From contig CAKSUM010000025.1 of NCBI GenBank assembly GCA_934501535.1, positions 1 to 30,355 on the forward strand: 30,355 nt of DNA, given 5' to 3'. The DNA is from an uncultured Clostridia bacterium (GTDB lineage Bacteria; Bacillota; Clostridia; UBA1381). Below the pieces are notes generated by a model, which was not told the origin of the DNA, made no database searches, and saw only the letters and a list, made by a program, of their open reading frames with translations. Positions 23,820 through 29,889 of the stretch are shown in pieces (the first letter of the stretch is position 1; each line of letters begins with the position of its first letter). Position numbers and translations under genes: made by a program.

Positions 23820-24320
23820 TTAATTATCCGCGCCGCGGCTTATACCGAGCAGATTTAAGATTTCCTCCTGCTTTGCGAACATAATGCGTTCACCCTCCGG
23901 GTCATCTACGTGGTCATAGCCGAGAAGGTGCAGCATGGAATGAACCGTAAGAAACGCCATCTCACGCCTAAAACTGTGACCGAATTCCTTTGCCTGTTCC
24001 ATCGCGCGTTCCGCGGAAATGACTATATCGCCCAGGAGCAGCAAGCCGCCGTCGGTATCATAGTCACTGTCGATTATATCGCCGTTTTCGTCAAAGTACA
24101 GCATGGGAAACGACAGCACATCGGTTGCTTTGTCTATGTCCCTCTGCTGTCTGTTAATTTCGCGGATAGTTTCATTATCAACAATTGTTACGCTGACCTC
24201 CGCGTCAAAATCACATTCTTCAAATTCAAGCGTTTTTAATATGACGCGGCGTACGGTTTCCTCAATTTCTGCGGTTACCTCTTGCTTCTCTTGCTCGTTC
24301 TCTATTATTATCTCTGTCAT
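23820..24320 (-). CDS. ybeY: rRNA maturation endoribonuclease YbeY
   Basis: A 166-residue zinc RNase for 16S rRNA 3'-end processing and ribosome quality control. The metal site is HSMLHLLGYDH, His127, His131 and His137. 'INRQQRDIDKATDVLSFP' upstream is the conserved substrate-side motif. The start at 24318-24320 gives family length. ATGs at 24359 and 24350 would add residues with no ribosome binding site. The gene overlaps the 3' end of phoH by 59 nt, so translation is likely coupled. In B. subtilis pgpH lies between phoH and ybeY; it is absent here. Confidence 0.92.
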   Translation of the reverse strand: MTEIIIENEQEKQEVTAEIEETVRRVILKTLEFEECDFDAEVSVTIVDNETIREINRQQRDIDKATDVLSFPMLYFDENGDIIDSDYDTDGGLLLLGDIVISAERAMEQAKEFGHSFRREMAFLTVHSMLHLLGYDHVDDPEGERIMFAKQEEILNLLGISRGADN

Positions 24321-25290
24321 TTTTCCGTTTTTTCTCCTGTTCGGTATCATATTTTTCATACGCTTTAATTATCTTCTGCACAAGCGGGTGCCGCACAACG
24401 TCTTTTTCAGTAAGAATCGAAAACTCAATGCCTTCAATGTTTTTAAGAACCTTCTGCGCCACCTTCAGACCGGATTTCTTTCCGTTCGGCAAGTCAATCT
24501 GCGTGATGTCGCCCGTAACAATCGCCCGTGAACCGAACCCTATTCGCGTCAAAAACATTTTCATCTGTTCCGGAGTTGTGTTCTGCGCCTCATCAAGAAT
24601 TATAAATGCATTATCAAGCGTCCGTCCGCGCATGTACGCAAGCGGCGCAACTTCAATCATGCCGCGCTCCTGATAGCGCGCAAAGCCCTCTCCTCCGAGC
24701 ATTTCATACATTCCGTCATAAAGCGGCCGCAGATACGGGTCTACCTTATTCTGAAGATCGCCCGGCAAAAATCCCAGCTTTTCGCCTGCCTCTACCGCCG
24801 GACGCGTCAGAATGATGCGGCTGACCTCTTTGCTCCTGAGCGCCGTAACCGCTTTTGCCACGGCAAGATACGTCTTTCCCGTTCCGGCAGGTCCTATTCC
24901 GAATACTATCGTGTTATTGTCGATCGCCTCGATATATTTCTTTTGTCCGAGCGTTTTCGTCTTAATCGGCGCGCCCTTATGATTTACGGCAATGCAGTCA
25001 TCGCCGAGCAGCTTTAAGTCCGCTCCGCCGTTTTCCTGTACCATTGTTACCGCGTAGAGAATTTTCTGTTCGTCAACCGTTTCGCCGCGTTCTGTTACCT
25101 GCAAAAGTATTTCCAAAACCTCAGCGGCTTTGTCGATGCAGTCATCTTCTCCCGAAATTTTAATCACATTCTCCCTTGCCGCAATTGTTACTGCAAGGCT
25201 TTTTTCCAAAAGCTTCAGATTTGCGTCAAAGCTCCCGAAAAGTGCCGCAAGGTCAATCTCCGGCGGCAGTGTTATCTGTCTTTGGTTCAA
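24262..25290 (-). CDS. phoH: PhoH-like ATPase
   Basis: A 342-residue PhoH family P-loop protein, possibly acting with YbeY in RNA metabolism. An N-terminal KH-like region (residues 1-90) is followed by Walker A GPAGTGKT (133-140), 'TRPAVEAGEKLGFLPGDL' and Walker B 'FIILDEAQNTTPEQMK'. The C-terminus is a charged tail rich in Arg, Glu and Asn. The start is TTG 25288-25290, with GAGGTGG (25297-25303) 6 nt upstream. The frame is open 16 codons further, without a ribosome binding site. It overlaps yqfD by 38 nt. Confidence 0.9.
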   Translation of the reverse strand: MNQRQITLPPEIDLAALFGSFDANLKLLEKSLAVTIAARENVIKISGEDDCIDKAAEVLEILLQVTERGETVDEQKILYAVTMVQENGGADLKLLGDDCIAVNHKGAPIKTKTLGQKKYIEAIDNNTIVFGIGPAGTGKTYLAVAKAVTALRSKEVSRIILTRPAVEAGEKLGFLPGDLQNKVDPYLRPLYDGMYEMLGGEGFARYQERGMIEVAPLAYMRGRTLDNAFIILDEAQNTTPEQMKMFLTRIGFGSRAIVTGDITQIDLPNGKKSGLKVAQKVLKNIEGIEFSILTEKDVVRHPLVQKIIKAYEKYDTEQEKKRKNDRDNNRERAREARGNRRN

Positions 25291-26464
25291 TAAATTCCAC
25301 CTCGTCAATCTTCTTTTCCGTTCCGATTTGTTCAACAAACGTCATTGTAACCGTGACCGAAACGGTTTCTTCATCTATTTTCTGCACATCTGCATGTTTT
25401 TCCGTAAGCTGCGCCGGCTGAAGAAGCTCTTTTGATATTTCACGCTCCAGCTCGTTTTTGGCAAGCTCAACCGCAGCATCATACGAAATCGGCTCCTTTG
25501 TGACCGTGTACTCGCGGCACACCGTTGTTTTCAGTCCGATGCCTATTAAATCTATGCCGTAATATTTCACTTCCGAGTCATAGTTTTCAAAGCCCGGTCT
25601 GCCGAAGGACAGCGGGATTTTCCACCCGAAAATCCCGGCGGACGCAAACCTACGTACCCGTCCGGTATATTTTTTGCTGCAATAAACCTGTTTATAAACG
25701 CCGGTGCGGCTGTGCTCGCAGACAGCCTCCACCGTTCCGCGCGAATGTACCTGATACCCGGGTTTATCCTCAAACTCATACGTCCCCGAGATAATTACAT
25801 CGCCCGGCGCCACCGACATATTTTCTGCGGCAAGGCAGCGGCCGCGCTCGGTTATCACTCTTTTTATTATTCCGCTGCGCATGGCAATAATATCGCACGG
25901 AGTATCGGGATCAAAAATTTCCGGCGGCAGTATATCCTCATGCACGCGGACAACTGCCTTCGTCCCCTTAATATAAACCCACGCCCAGCATATTCCGTCG
26001 GTATTGCCGAGAATGATATTTTTCATTTCAAGCGGCGCACGCAGGCTGTGTTTCCATACTCCTTCACGGAGTCCGGCAAGCCGCACTGCCTCCGAAACCT
26101 GCGCCATGTTCTGCTCCGAAACACCCTCATAAGTAATCGTCCATACAAACTGCGAACCTATTATAAATGCAAGCAAAAATGCACACATTCCGATTAAAAA
26201 ACCTTTACGCCGTTTCAGTCTGTCCATGACGAATACAATTCCGTGTTTTTCGCATATATGCAAATCGGTGCGCACACCGATTTGCCTGATCAGATAAAAT
26301 TCGTCCAGCGGCAGTTCCGCGCGTATGCTGTCGCCGCAATACGTGACGCCGCGCAAATGCGCACCCTCCGACGCGAGTGCACCGATAAATTCATCTTTAT
26401 TATTACCCGATACTGACAGTATAACATATCCTTTTGCAAAATGGAAGATTTTTATTAAAAACAA
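25253..26464 (-). CDS. yqfD: Sporulation protein YqfD
   Basis: A 403-residue membrane protein of the YqfD family, expressed in the mother cell under sigma-E in B. subtilis. It has an N-terminal soluble part with 'KGYVILSVSG', one transmembrane helix near 88-110 (GFLIGMCAFLLAFIIGSQFVW), and a large extracytoplasmic domain with 'GVWKHSL', 'GICWAWVYIKGTKAVVRVHE' and 'VAPGDVIISG'. The start is TTG 26462-26464 with CGGAGG upstream; no closer ATG fits the family N-terminus. The gene follows yqfC by 17 nt and its end overlaps the phoH start. Confidence 0.9.
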   Translation of the reverse strand: MFLIKIFHFAKGYVILSVSGNNKDEFIGALASEGAHLRGVTYCGDSIRAELPLDEFYLIRQIGVRTDLHICEKHGIVFVMDRLKRRKGFLIGMCAFLLAFIIGSQFVWTITYEGVSEQNMAQVSEAVRLAGLREGVWKHSLRAPLEMKNIILGNTDGICWAWVYIKGTKAVVRVHEDILPPEIFDPDTPCDIIAMRSGIIKRVITERGRCLAAENMSVAPGDVIISGTYEFEDKPGYQVHSRGTVEAVCEHSRTGVYKQVYCSKKYTGRVRRFASAGIFGWKIPLSFGRPGFENYDSEVKYYGIDLIGIGLKTTVCREYTVTKEPISYDAAVELAKNELEREISKELLQPAQLTEKHADVQKIDEETVSVTVTMTFVEQIGTEKKIDEVEFIEPKTDNTAAGD

Positions 26465-26481
26465 TTTGAAAAACCTCCGAT

Positions 26482-26742
26482 TTATATAAAGCGGACGGCA
26501 TTTATTTTGCCGAATATGACAATATTTCCGTCCGACACGGCTTTAATTTCAAAATCAGCGCCCAAAAGCTCCATTACACCCTTGTTGTATTTAAGCTTAA
26601 TATTGTCGTGCTTATACTCCAAAAGCGCCGTGTAGTTTTCTATATAAAGCTGATTTGAGTCAATAATTTCCGCATGCAGCGCACCTCTTGCAATTTCCGC
26701 AGGAAACCCGAGCGAGTCGGACACTGTTTCAAAAATATTCAA
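26482..26742 (-). CDS. yqfC: YabP/YqfC-family sporulation protein
   Basis: An 86-residue protein of the YabP/YqfC family, which works with YqfD in spore formation; biochemical role unknown. The core 'LYIENYTALLEYKHDNIKLK' and the end 'VIFGKINAVRF' match the family beta pattern. The start is placed at TTG 26740-26742, preceded by GGGGGAG (26749-26755) with a 6-nt gap. An upstream ATG at 26832 would add 30 residues that match nothing and overlap the divergent promoter. First gene of the yqfC-to-dCMP-deaminase transcript. A sigma-E promoter would be expected, but I could not identify one with confidence. Confidence 0.82.
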   Translation of the reverse strand: MNIFETVSDSLGFPAEIARGALHAEIIDSNQLYIENYTALLEYKHDNIKLKYNKGVMELLGADFEIKAVSDGNIVIFGKINAVRFI

Positions 26743-26823
26743 TAATATCTCCCCCGTTTTGATGTCTGCACAAATGCATGCCGTTTTGCAGATGTTTTTA
26801 TAAAATAATGCGCCGCATATTTT

Positions 26824-26851
26824 TTGCGTCAATGAATTTATATGCTATAAT
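26824..26851 (+). promoter_or_regulatory. Promoter for the YlbJ-like gene
   Basis: TTGCGT (26824-26829), a 16-nt spacer ending in TGC (extended -10), TATAAT (26846-26851). Confidence 0.6.
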
Positions 26852-26860
26852 TTCGATATT

Positions 26861-26874
26861 AATGCATATGCATT
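26861..26874. promoter_or_regulatory. 14-bp perfect palindrome, candidate operator
   Basis: AATGCATATGCATT lies about 10 nt after the -10 box and 7 nt before the AGGAGG of the YlbJ-like gene, that is, over the expected transcription start. The position suits a repressor site; no known regulator was recognised. Confidence 0.4.
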
Positions 26875-26891
26875 GTGTAGGAGGCGACATT

Positions 26892-27974
26892 ATGAAAAAA
26901 TACTTACCTTATTGTATGGTGATAATTTCTGTGATACTCATGATAATATTTCCGAAAGTATCGGTAGAATGCGCGAAAAGCGCATCAAGAATGTGCGGCG
27001 AAATAATAATCCCGTCATTATTTCCGTTTTTCGTGTGTTCGGGGCTTCTGATACGTTCGGGGCTTGCCGAACGGACATCTGTAATTGCCCGTCCGATAAT
27101 GCGGCCGCTTTTTAACATAAACGAAAACGGCGCGGCTGCATTTGTACTTGGGATACTCAGCGGCTATCCCCTCGGCGCCGTGACGGCATGCGAGCTTTAC
27201 GAAAACGGCAGTCTTTCCCGTTCCGAAACCGAACGCCTGCTGGCATTCTGCAATAATTCCGGCCCCCTGTTTATCCTCGGCGCAGTCGGCTCGGCAATGT
27301 ATTCAAGCGTCCGCGCCGGACTTGTGCTTTACATTGCCCACCTTGCCGCCGCCGTGAGCGTAGGCGTTATTTTCCGCTTTTACGGCAGAAACGACATCGC
27401 CCCTCCGGCAGCGTCAAAGCAAAGTTTAAAAAGCTTTTCCGATATATTCCCGTCCGTTTTGTCATCATCTGCCGACAATATGATTACCGTCTGCTGTGCT
27501 GTTATTTTTTTCAGCACCCTGTCCGGACTTATTACAAGCATACTTCCCATCAGCGGCATCCTTCGGGCTGTAATTTGCGCGGCAGCCGAACTGACAAGCG
27601 GTACAAAAAATATCAGCGAGCTGAACATTCCGCTTTATGTACGCCTTACGATGTCCGCATTCACCGTCGGCTTTGCCGGTTTATGTGTGCATCTTCAGGT
27701 AATTGCTGTGTGCGCCGGACACGGTCTGAGCCTGAAACCGTATGTGTTCGGAAAAATTCTGCACGGCGTTCTTTCTGCGGTGTATACATTGACAGCGCTG
27801 TATTTCTTCCCCGTAACGGAAGCCGTTTTCCGCGAAATACCACAGAAGAGCGCGGCTGTTCTTGCCGGCTCCGCATATCAGGCAGTGACAATTATTTTTG
27901 CCGTTTTGCTCGCTTCGGGCATTATGCTCCTCACCTCATGCACAAAAATAAATTTTTTTTCAAAAAACTCTTGA
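26892..27974 (+). CDS. ylbJ: YlbJ-family sporulation integral membrane protein
   Basis: A 360-residue polytopic membrane protein of the YlbJ family with nucleoside-recognition (Gate) domain features. Motifs typical of the family are 'IIPSLFPFFVCSGLLI', 'GILSGYPLGAVTACELYENG', 'LAFCNNSGPLFILGAVG' and 'GFAGLCVHLQVI'. In B. subtilis YlbJ is needed for normal spore cortex. The start at 26892 is fixed by AGGAGG 7 nt upstream; a longer frame from 26778 runs through the promoter. The stop codon overlaps the -35 box of the perR promoter. Confidence 0.87.
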   Translation: MKKYLPYCMVIISVILMIIFPKVSVECAKSASRMCGEIIIPSLFPFFVCSGLLIRSGLAERTSVIARPIMRPLFNINENGAAAFVLGILSGYPLGAVTACELYENGSLSRSETERLLAFCNNSGPLFILGAVGSAMYSSVRAGLVLYIAHLAAAVSVGVIFRFYGRNDIAPPAASKQSLKSFSDIFPSVLSSSADNMITVCCAVIFFSTLSGLITSILPISGILRAVICAAAELTSGTKNISELNIPLYVRLTMSAFTVGFAGLCVHLQVIAVCAGHGLSLKPYVFGKILHGVLSAVYTLTALYFFPVTEAVFREIPQKSAAVLAGSAYQAVTIIFAVLLASGIMLLTSCTKINFFSKNS

Positions 27975-27998
27975 CAAATCAGAAAATTGTGCTATAAT
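27971..27998 (+). promoter_or_regulatory. perR promoter
   Basis: TTGACA (27971-27976), a 16-nt spacer ending in TGC, TATAAT (27993-27998). The -35 box overlaps the ylbJ stop codon (27972-27974). Confidence 0.82.
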
Positions 27999-28003
27999 AG
28001 TAA

Positions 28004-28026
28004 TTGATAATGATAATCATTATCAA
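28004..28026. promoter_or_regulatory. Canonical 19-bp Fur box in a 23-bp palindrome
   Basis: GATAATGATAATCATTATC (28006-28024) equals the classical Fur box at every position, flanked by TT and AA that extend the palindrome to 23 bp. It contains the 7-1-7 motif TGATAATCATTATCA (28011-28025). It covers the expected transcription start of perR and ends at its Shine-Dalgarno. Autoregulation is the natural reading. Confidence 0.9.
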
Positions 28027-28040
28027 CAAGGAGACCGAAT

Positions 28041-28424
28041 ATGAAAACAAGAAATTCAGAAAAACGCGATGCTATACTGAACATTTTAAAGCACACAACA
28101 TCGCACCCGACGGCTGAATGGGTTTACGAAAAACTTTCTGCGCAGTATCCGGACGCCGGAATTGCAACGGTTTATCGAAACCTGAAAATTCTGCTTGAAC
28201 ACGGCGACATTATTAAAATCGATGTCGGCGACGGCATTGACCATTATGATGCCGATATAAGCGAGCATTATCATTTTTTATGCCGCTGCTGCCGAAAAAT
28301 ATCGGATATTCGCACGCATGAGCTGAATTTCGGCGCTGTACCGAAAAAAGTCAATGACATGACAATCGAGGATATGTCGGTTGTATTCACCGGACTTTGC
28401 GGAGAATGTTCGGGCAAAAATTAA
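28041..28424 (+). CDS. perR: Fur-family regulator, PerR type
   Basis: A 127-residue Fur-family repressor. The winged HTH spans about 1-65 ('HPTAEWVYEKL', 'GIATVYRNLKILLEHG'). The regulatory metal ligands of PerR are all present: His22, Asp70, His76, His78 and Asp89. Asp89 is the position where Fur proteins usually have Glu. The structural zinc site is Cys81, Cys84, Cys120 and Cys123; Cys83 is an extra cysteine. PerR senses peroxide by iron-catalysed histidine oxidation and derepresses its targets. The neighbouring reverse rubrerythrin is a typical PerR target. AAGGAG lies 8 nt before the ATG. Confidence 0.88.
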   Translation: MKTRNSEKRDAILNILKHTTSHPTAEWVYEKLSAQYPDAGIATVYRNLKILLEHGDIIKIDVGDGIDHYDADISEHYHFLCRCCRKISDIRTHELNFGAVPKKVNDMTIEDMSVVFTGLCGECSGKN

Positions 28425-28429
28425 CACTG

Positions 28430-28457
28430 TATTGTAACGGGCACAAGCCCGACAATA
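28430..28457 (+). other. Hairpin between perR and rubrerythrin
   Basis: TATTGT-AA-CGGGC pairs with GCCCG-ACAATA around an ACAA loop, with a two-base bulge. It has no T tract, so it is a weak terminator at best and may be an mRNA processing or stability element that lets rubrerythrin be expressed above perR. Confidence 0.5.
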
Positions 28458-28488
28458 ATAAAACCAACAGAAAAAGGAGAAATGTATT

Positions 28489-29040
28489 ATGAAAAAATTT
28501 GTATGTCCGGTATGCGGTTACGTTCACGAGGGAGAAACGGCACCTGAAAAATGTCCTCAGTGCGGAATAGACGGTTCAAGATTTACTGTTATGGAGGATA
28601 ACGCGCTGAATTTTGTATGCGAGCATGTAATCGGCGTAGGAGCAAAGGATAAGGTTGACCCGGAGGTATATGAGGGTCTCAAGGCAAATTTCGAGGGCGA
28701 GTGCTGTGAGGTCGGTATGTATATTGCGATGAGCAGACAGGCTATCCGCGAGGGTTATCCCGAGGTAGGCGAGTTCTATATGAGAGCAGCGCTTGAAGAG
28801 GCAGAGCATGCAGCAAAATTTGCCGAACTTTTGGGCGAAGTTGTGGTTCCGTGCACAAAAACAAATCTGACGATGCGTGCAGAAGCAGAATGCGGCGCAA
28901 CAGCAGGAAAACTGGAGCTTGCTAAAAAGGCAAAAGAACTCGGTTATGACGCAATCCATGATACCGTTCACGAAATGGCAAAGGATGAGGCAAGACACGG
29001 AAAAGCATTTGAGGGACTTTTAAAGAGATATTTTGGTTAA
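28489..29040 (+). CDS. Reverse rubrerythrin (NADH-dependent peroxidase component)
   Basis: A 183-residue protein with the rubredoxin-like domain at the N-terminus (Cys6, Cys9, Cys22, Cys25 in CPVC and CPQC) and a rubrerythrin di-iron four-helix bundle after it, the reverse of classical rubrerythrin. Carboxylate and His ligands lie in 'EGECCEVGMYIAM', 'ALEEAEHAAKF', 'MRAEAECGA' and 'AKDEARHGKAF'. In anaerobes such proteins reduce hydrogen peroxide and oxygen. AAGGAG precedes the start. It is 64 nt after perR with no separate strong promoter seen, so co-transcription with perR is likely. A terminator follows. Confidence 0.92.
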   Translation: MKKFVCPVCGYVHEGETAPEKCPQCGIDGSRFTVMEDNALNFVCEHVIGVGAKDKVDPEVYEGLKANFEGECCEVGMYIAMSRQAIREGYPEVGEFYMRAALEEAEHAAKFAELLGEVVVPCTKTNLTMRAEAECGATAGKLELAKKAKELGYDAIHDTVHEMAKDEARHGKAFEGLLKRYFG

Positions 29041-29115
29041 TCGCAGATACAAACAGATACGATTAAATACACCTTGAAAGCCGCTTGAATACTGCGTTTC
29101 TAAGGTCAGAACACG

Positions 29116-29149
29116 AAACACGATTAGCTGATTTTAACTAATCGTGTTT
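29116..29149 (+). terminator. Terminator after rubrerythrin
   Basis: A 12-bp stem AAACACGATTAG / CTAATCGTGTTT with a 10-nt loop, then TTTTGT. It is the last feature of the host operon before the mobile-element remnant. Confidence 0.82.
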
Positions 29150-29175
29150 TTTGTATTTATGTGTATTTTTACTCC

Positions 29176-29236
29176 TTGTGGGCAAATGGTGGGCAAATGA
29201 AGAATTTTGAGAAAAATGCTTGCCCACTGCCCACAA
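29176..29236. repeat. Direct and inverted repeats at the edge of the element remnant
   Basis: GTGGGCAAATG occurs twice in tandem (about 29178-29199). The right arm at 29219-29236 (CTTGCCCACTGCCCACAA) is its inverted partner, giving a large imperfect hairpin with a loop of about 22 nt. Such arms often mark recombinase binding sites or the ends of integrative elements. A second inverted repeat, TTGCAAAAA (29284-29292) and TTTTTGCAA (29315-29323), lies between it and the integrase fragment. The 334 bp between the rubrerythrin stop and the integrase start contain only these repeats and the terminator. Confidence 0.6.
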
Positions 29237-29374
29237 AAAGGCTCAAAACCTTTGTATTTATGCGGTTTAGAGCGGTTTATAAATTGCAAAAAAACACTTG
29301 TTTACTTGGTAAGGTTTTTGCAACTTAAAAGTTATAATAAGATTAGATAATACAAGTTTAAGGAGAAAAATCTT

Positions 29375-29614
29375 ATGCAAGGAAGCGTTAGAAAAAGAGG
29401 TACAACTTGGTCATACAGAATTGATTTCGGAAAAATTGACGGGAAAAGAAGGCAAATTGAAAAAGAGGCTGACAAGGCACTTGCAGATGCTTTATCGGAG
29501 GCAGGTGAAGGGAAAATCTTGTCTTTGACAGACTTATGGCTGCGTGTCAAAGGCTTAAAACGGTTGCATAGCTCAGTCGGGAACTGCCCAATAAGGAATG
29601 GGCTAAATTTATAG
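29375..29614 (+). pseudogene. Truncated tyrosine integrase (N-terminal arm-binding domain)
   Basis: A 79-codon frame whose first 45 residues match the arm-DNA-binding domain at the N-terminus of integrases of Firmicute integrative elements: MQGSVRKRGTTWSYRIDFGK, then a second strand and the 'EADKALADALSEAGEG' helix. Between 'RRQIEK' and 'EADKAL' about 6-8 residues expected in the family are missing. After residue 50 the sequence is unrelated and the catalytic domain (R..HxxR..Y) is absent, so the gene is a remnant. AAGGAG lies 8-9 nt before the ATG. A full integrase is normally around 380 residues. Confidence 0.78.
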
Positions 29615-29661
29615 ACCGCATTAATGATCTGTGCGATAAATACGCACGAAAATCTAAATAA
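29536..29661 (+). pseudogene. Small reading-frame remnant interrupted by TAG
   Basis: In another frame, MAACQRLKTVA, a TAG at 29569, and LSRELPNKEWAKFIDRINDL continuing to a stop at 29661 read as one coherent helical peptide of about 41 residues. CAG to TAG is one substitution. It overlaps the tail of the integrase fragment and is probably another piece of the same decayed element. I do not recognise the family, and a chance frame cannot be excluded. Confidence 0.35.
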
Positions 29662-29730
29662 TAAACAAAGCTCCTCATTGTGCATAACAACGAAATTACA
29701 GGAAAGAGTTGAAGACTTTCGGAGTTTGAC

Positions 29731-29759
29731 TTGACAAAAGAAAAATTTTACTATATAGT
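29731..29759 (+). promoter_or_regulatory. Promoter for superoxide reductase
   Basis: TTGACA (29731-29736), 17 nt, TATAGT (29754-29759). It is followed at once by the 27-bp palindrome and then a leader of about 105 nt in which I see no known riboswitch. Confidence 0.75.
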
Positions 29760-29785
29760 TTTATTAGGAATAGTTCCTAATAAAA
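29759..29785. promoter_or_regulatory. 27-bp perfect palindrome, candidate repressor operator
   Basis: TTTTATTAGGAA (29759-29770), spacer TAG, TTCCTAATAAAA (29774-29785). It begins in the last base of the -10 box and covers the transcription start, the standard place for a repressor. It differs from the Fur box upstream of perR. Confidence 0.7.
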
Positions 29786-29889
29786 AGAAGGCGTATATAC
29801 TGACGATGTGCTGCTGTATGGCCATATATGACCTGTCTGCAAGTATGAAACCGGTAATTTCGAACTATTGTAAAAGGAGGCGTATTATT

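Noticed and set aside
26778..26891. N-terminal extension of the YlbJ-like protein
   Set aside because: It crosses the promoter at 26824-26851 and the palindrome, has no ribosome binding site, and lengthens the protein beyond the family start.
29563..29610. tRNA-like start (GCATAGCTCAGTCGG, resembling a D arm)
   Set aside because: No matching D-stem partner, anticodon stem or TPsiC arm follows. It lies in the element remnant and is best explained as coding debris.
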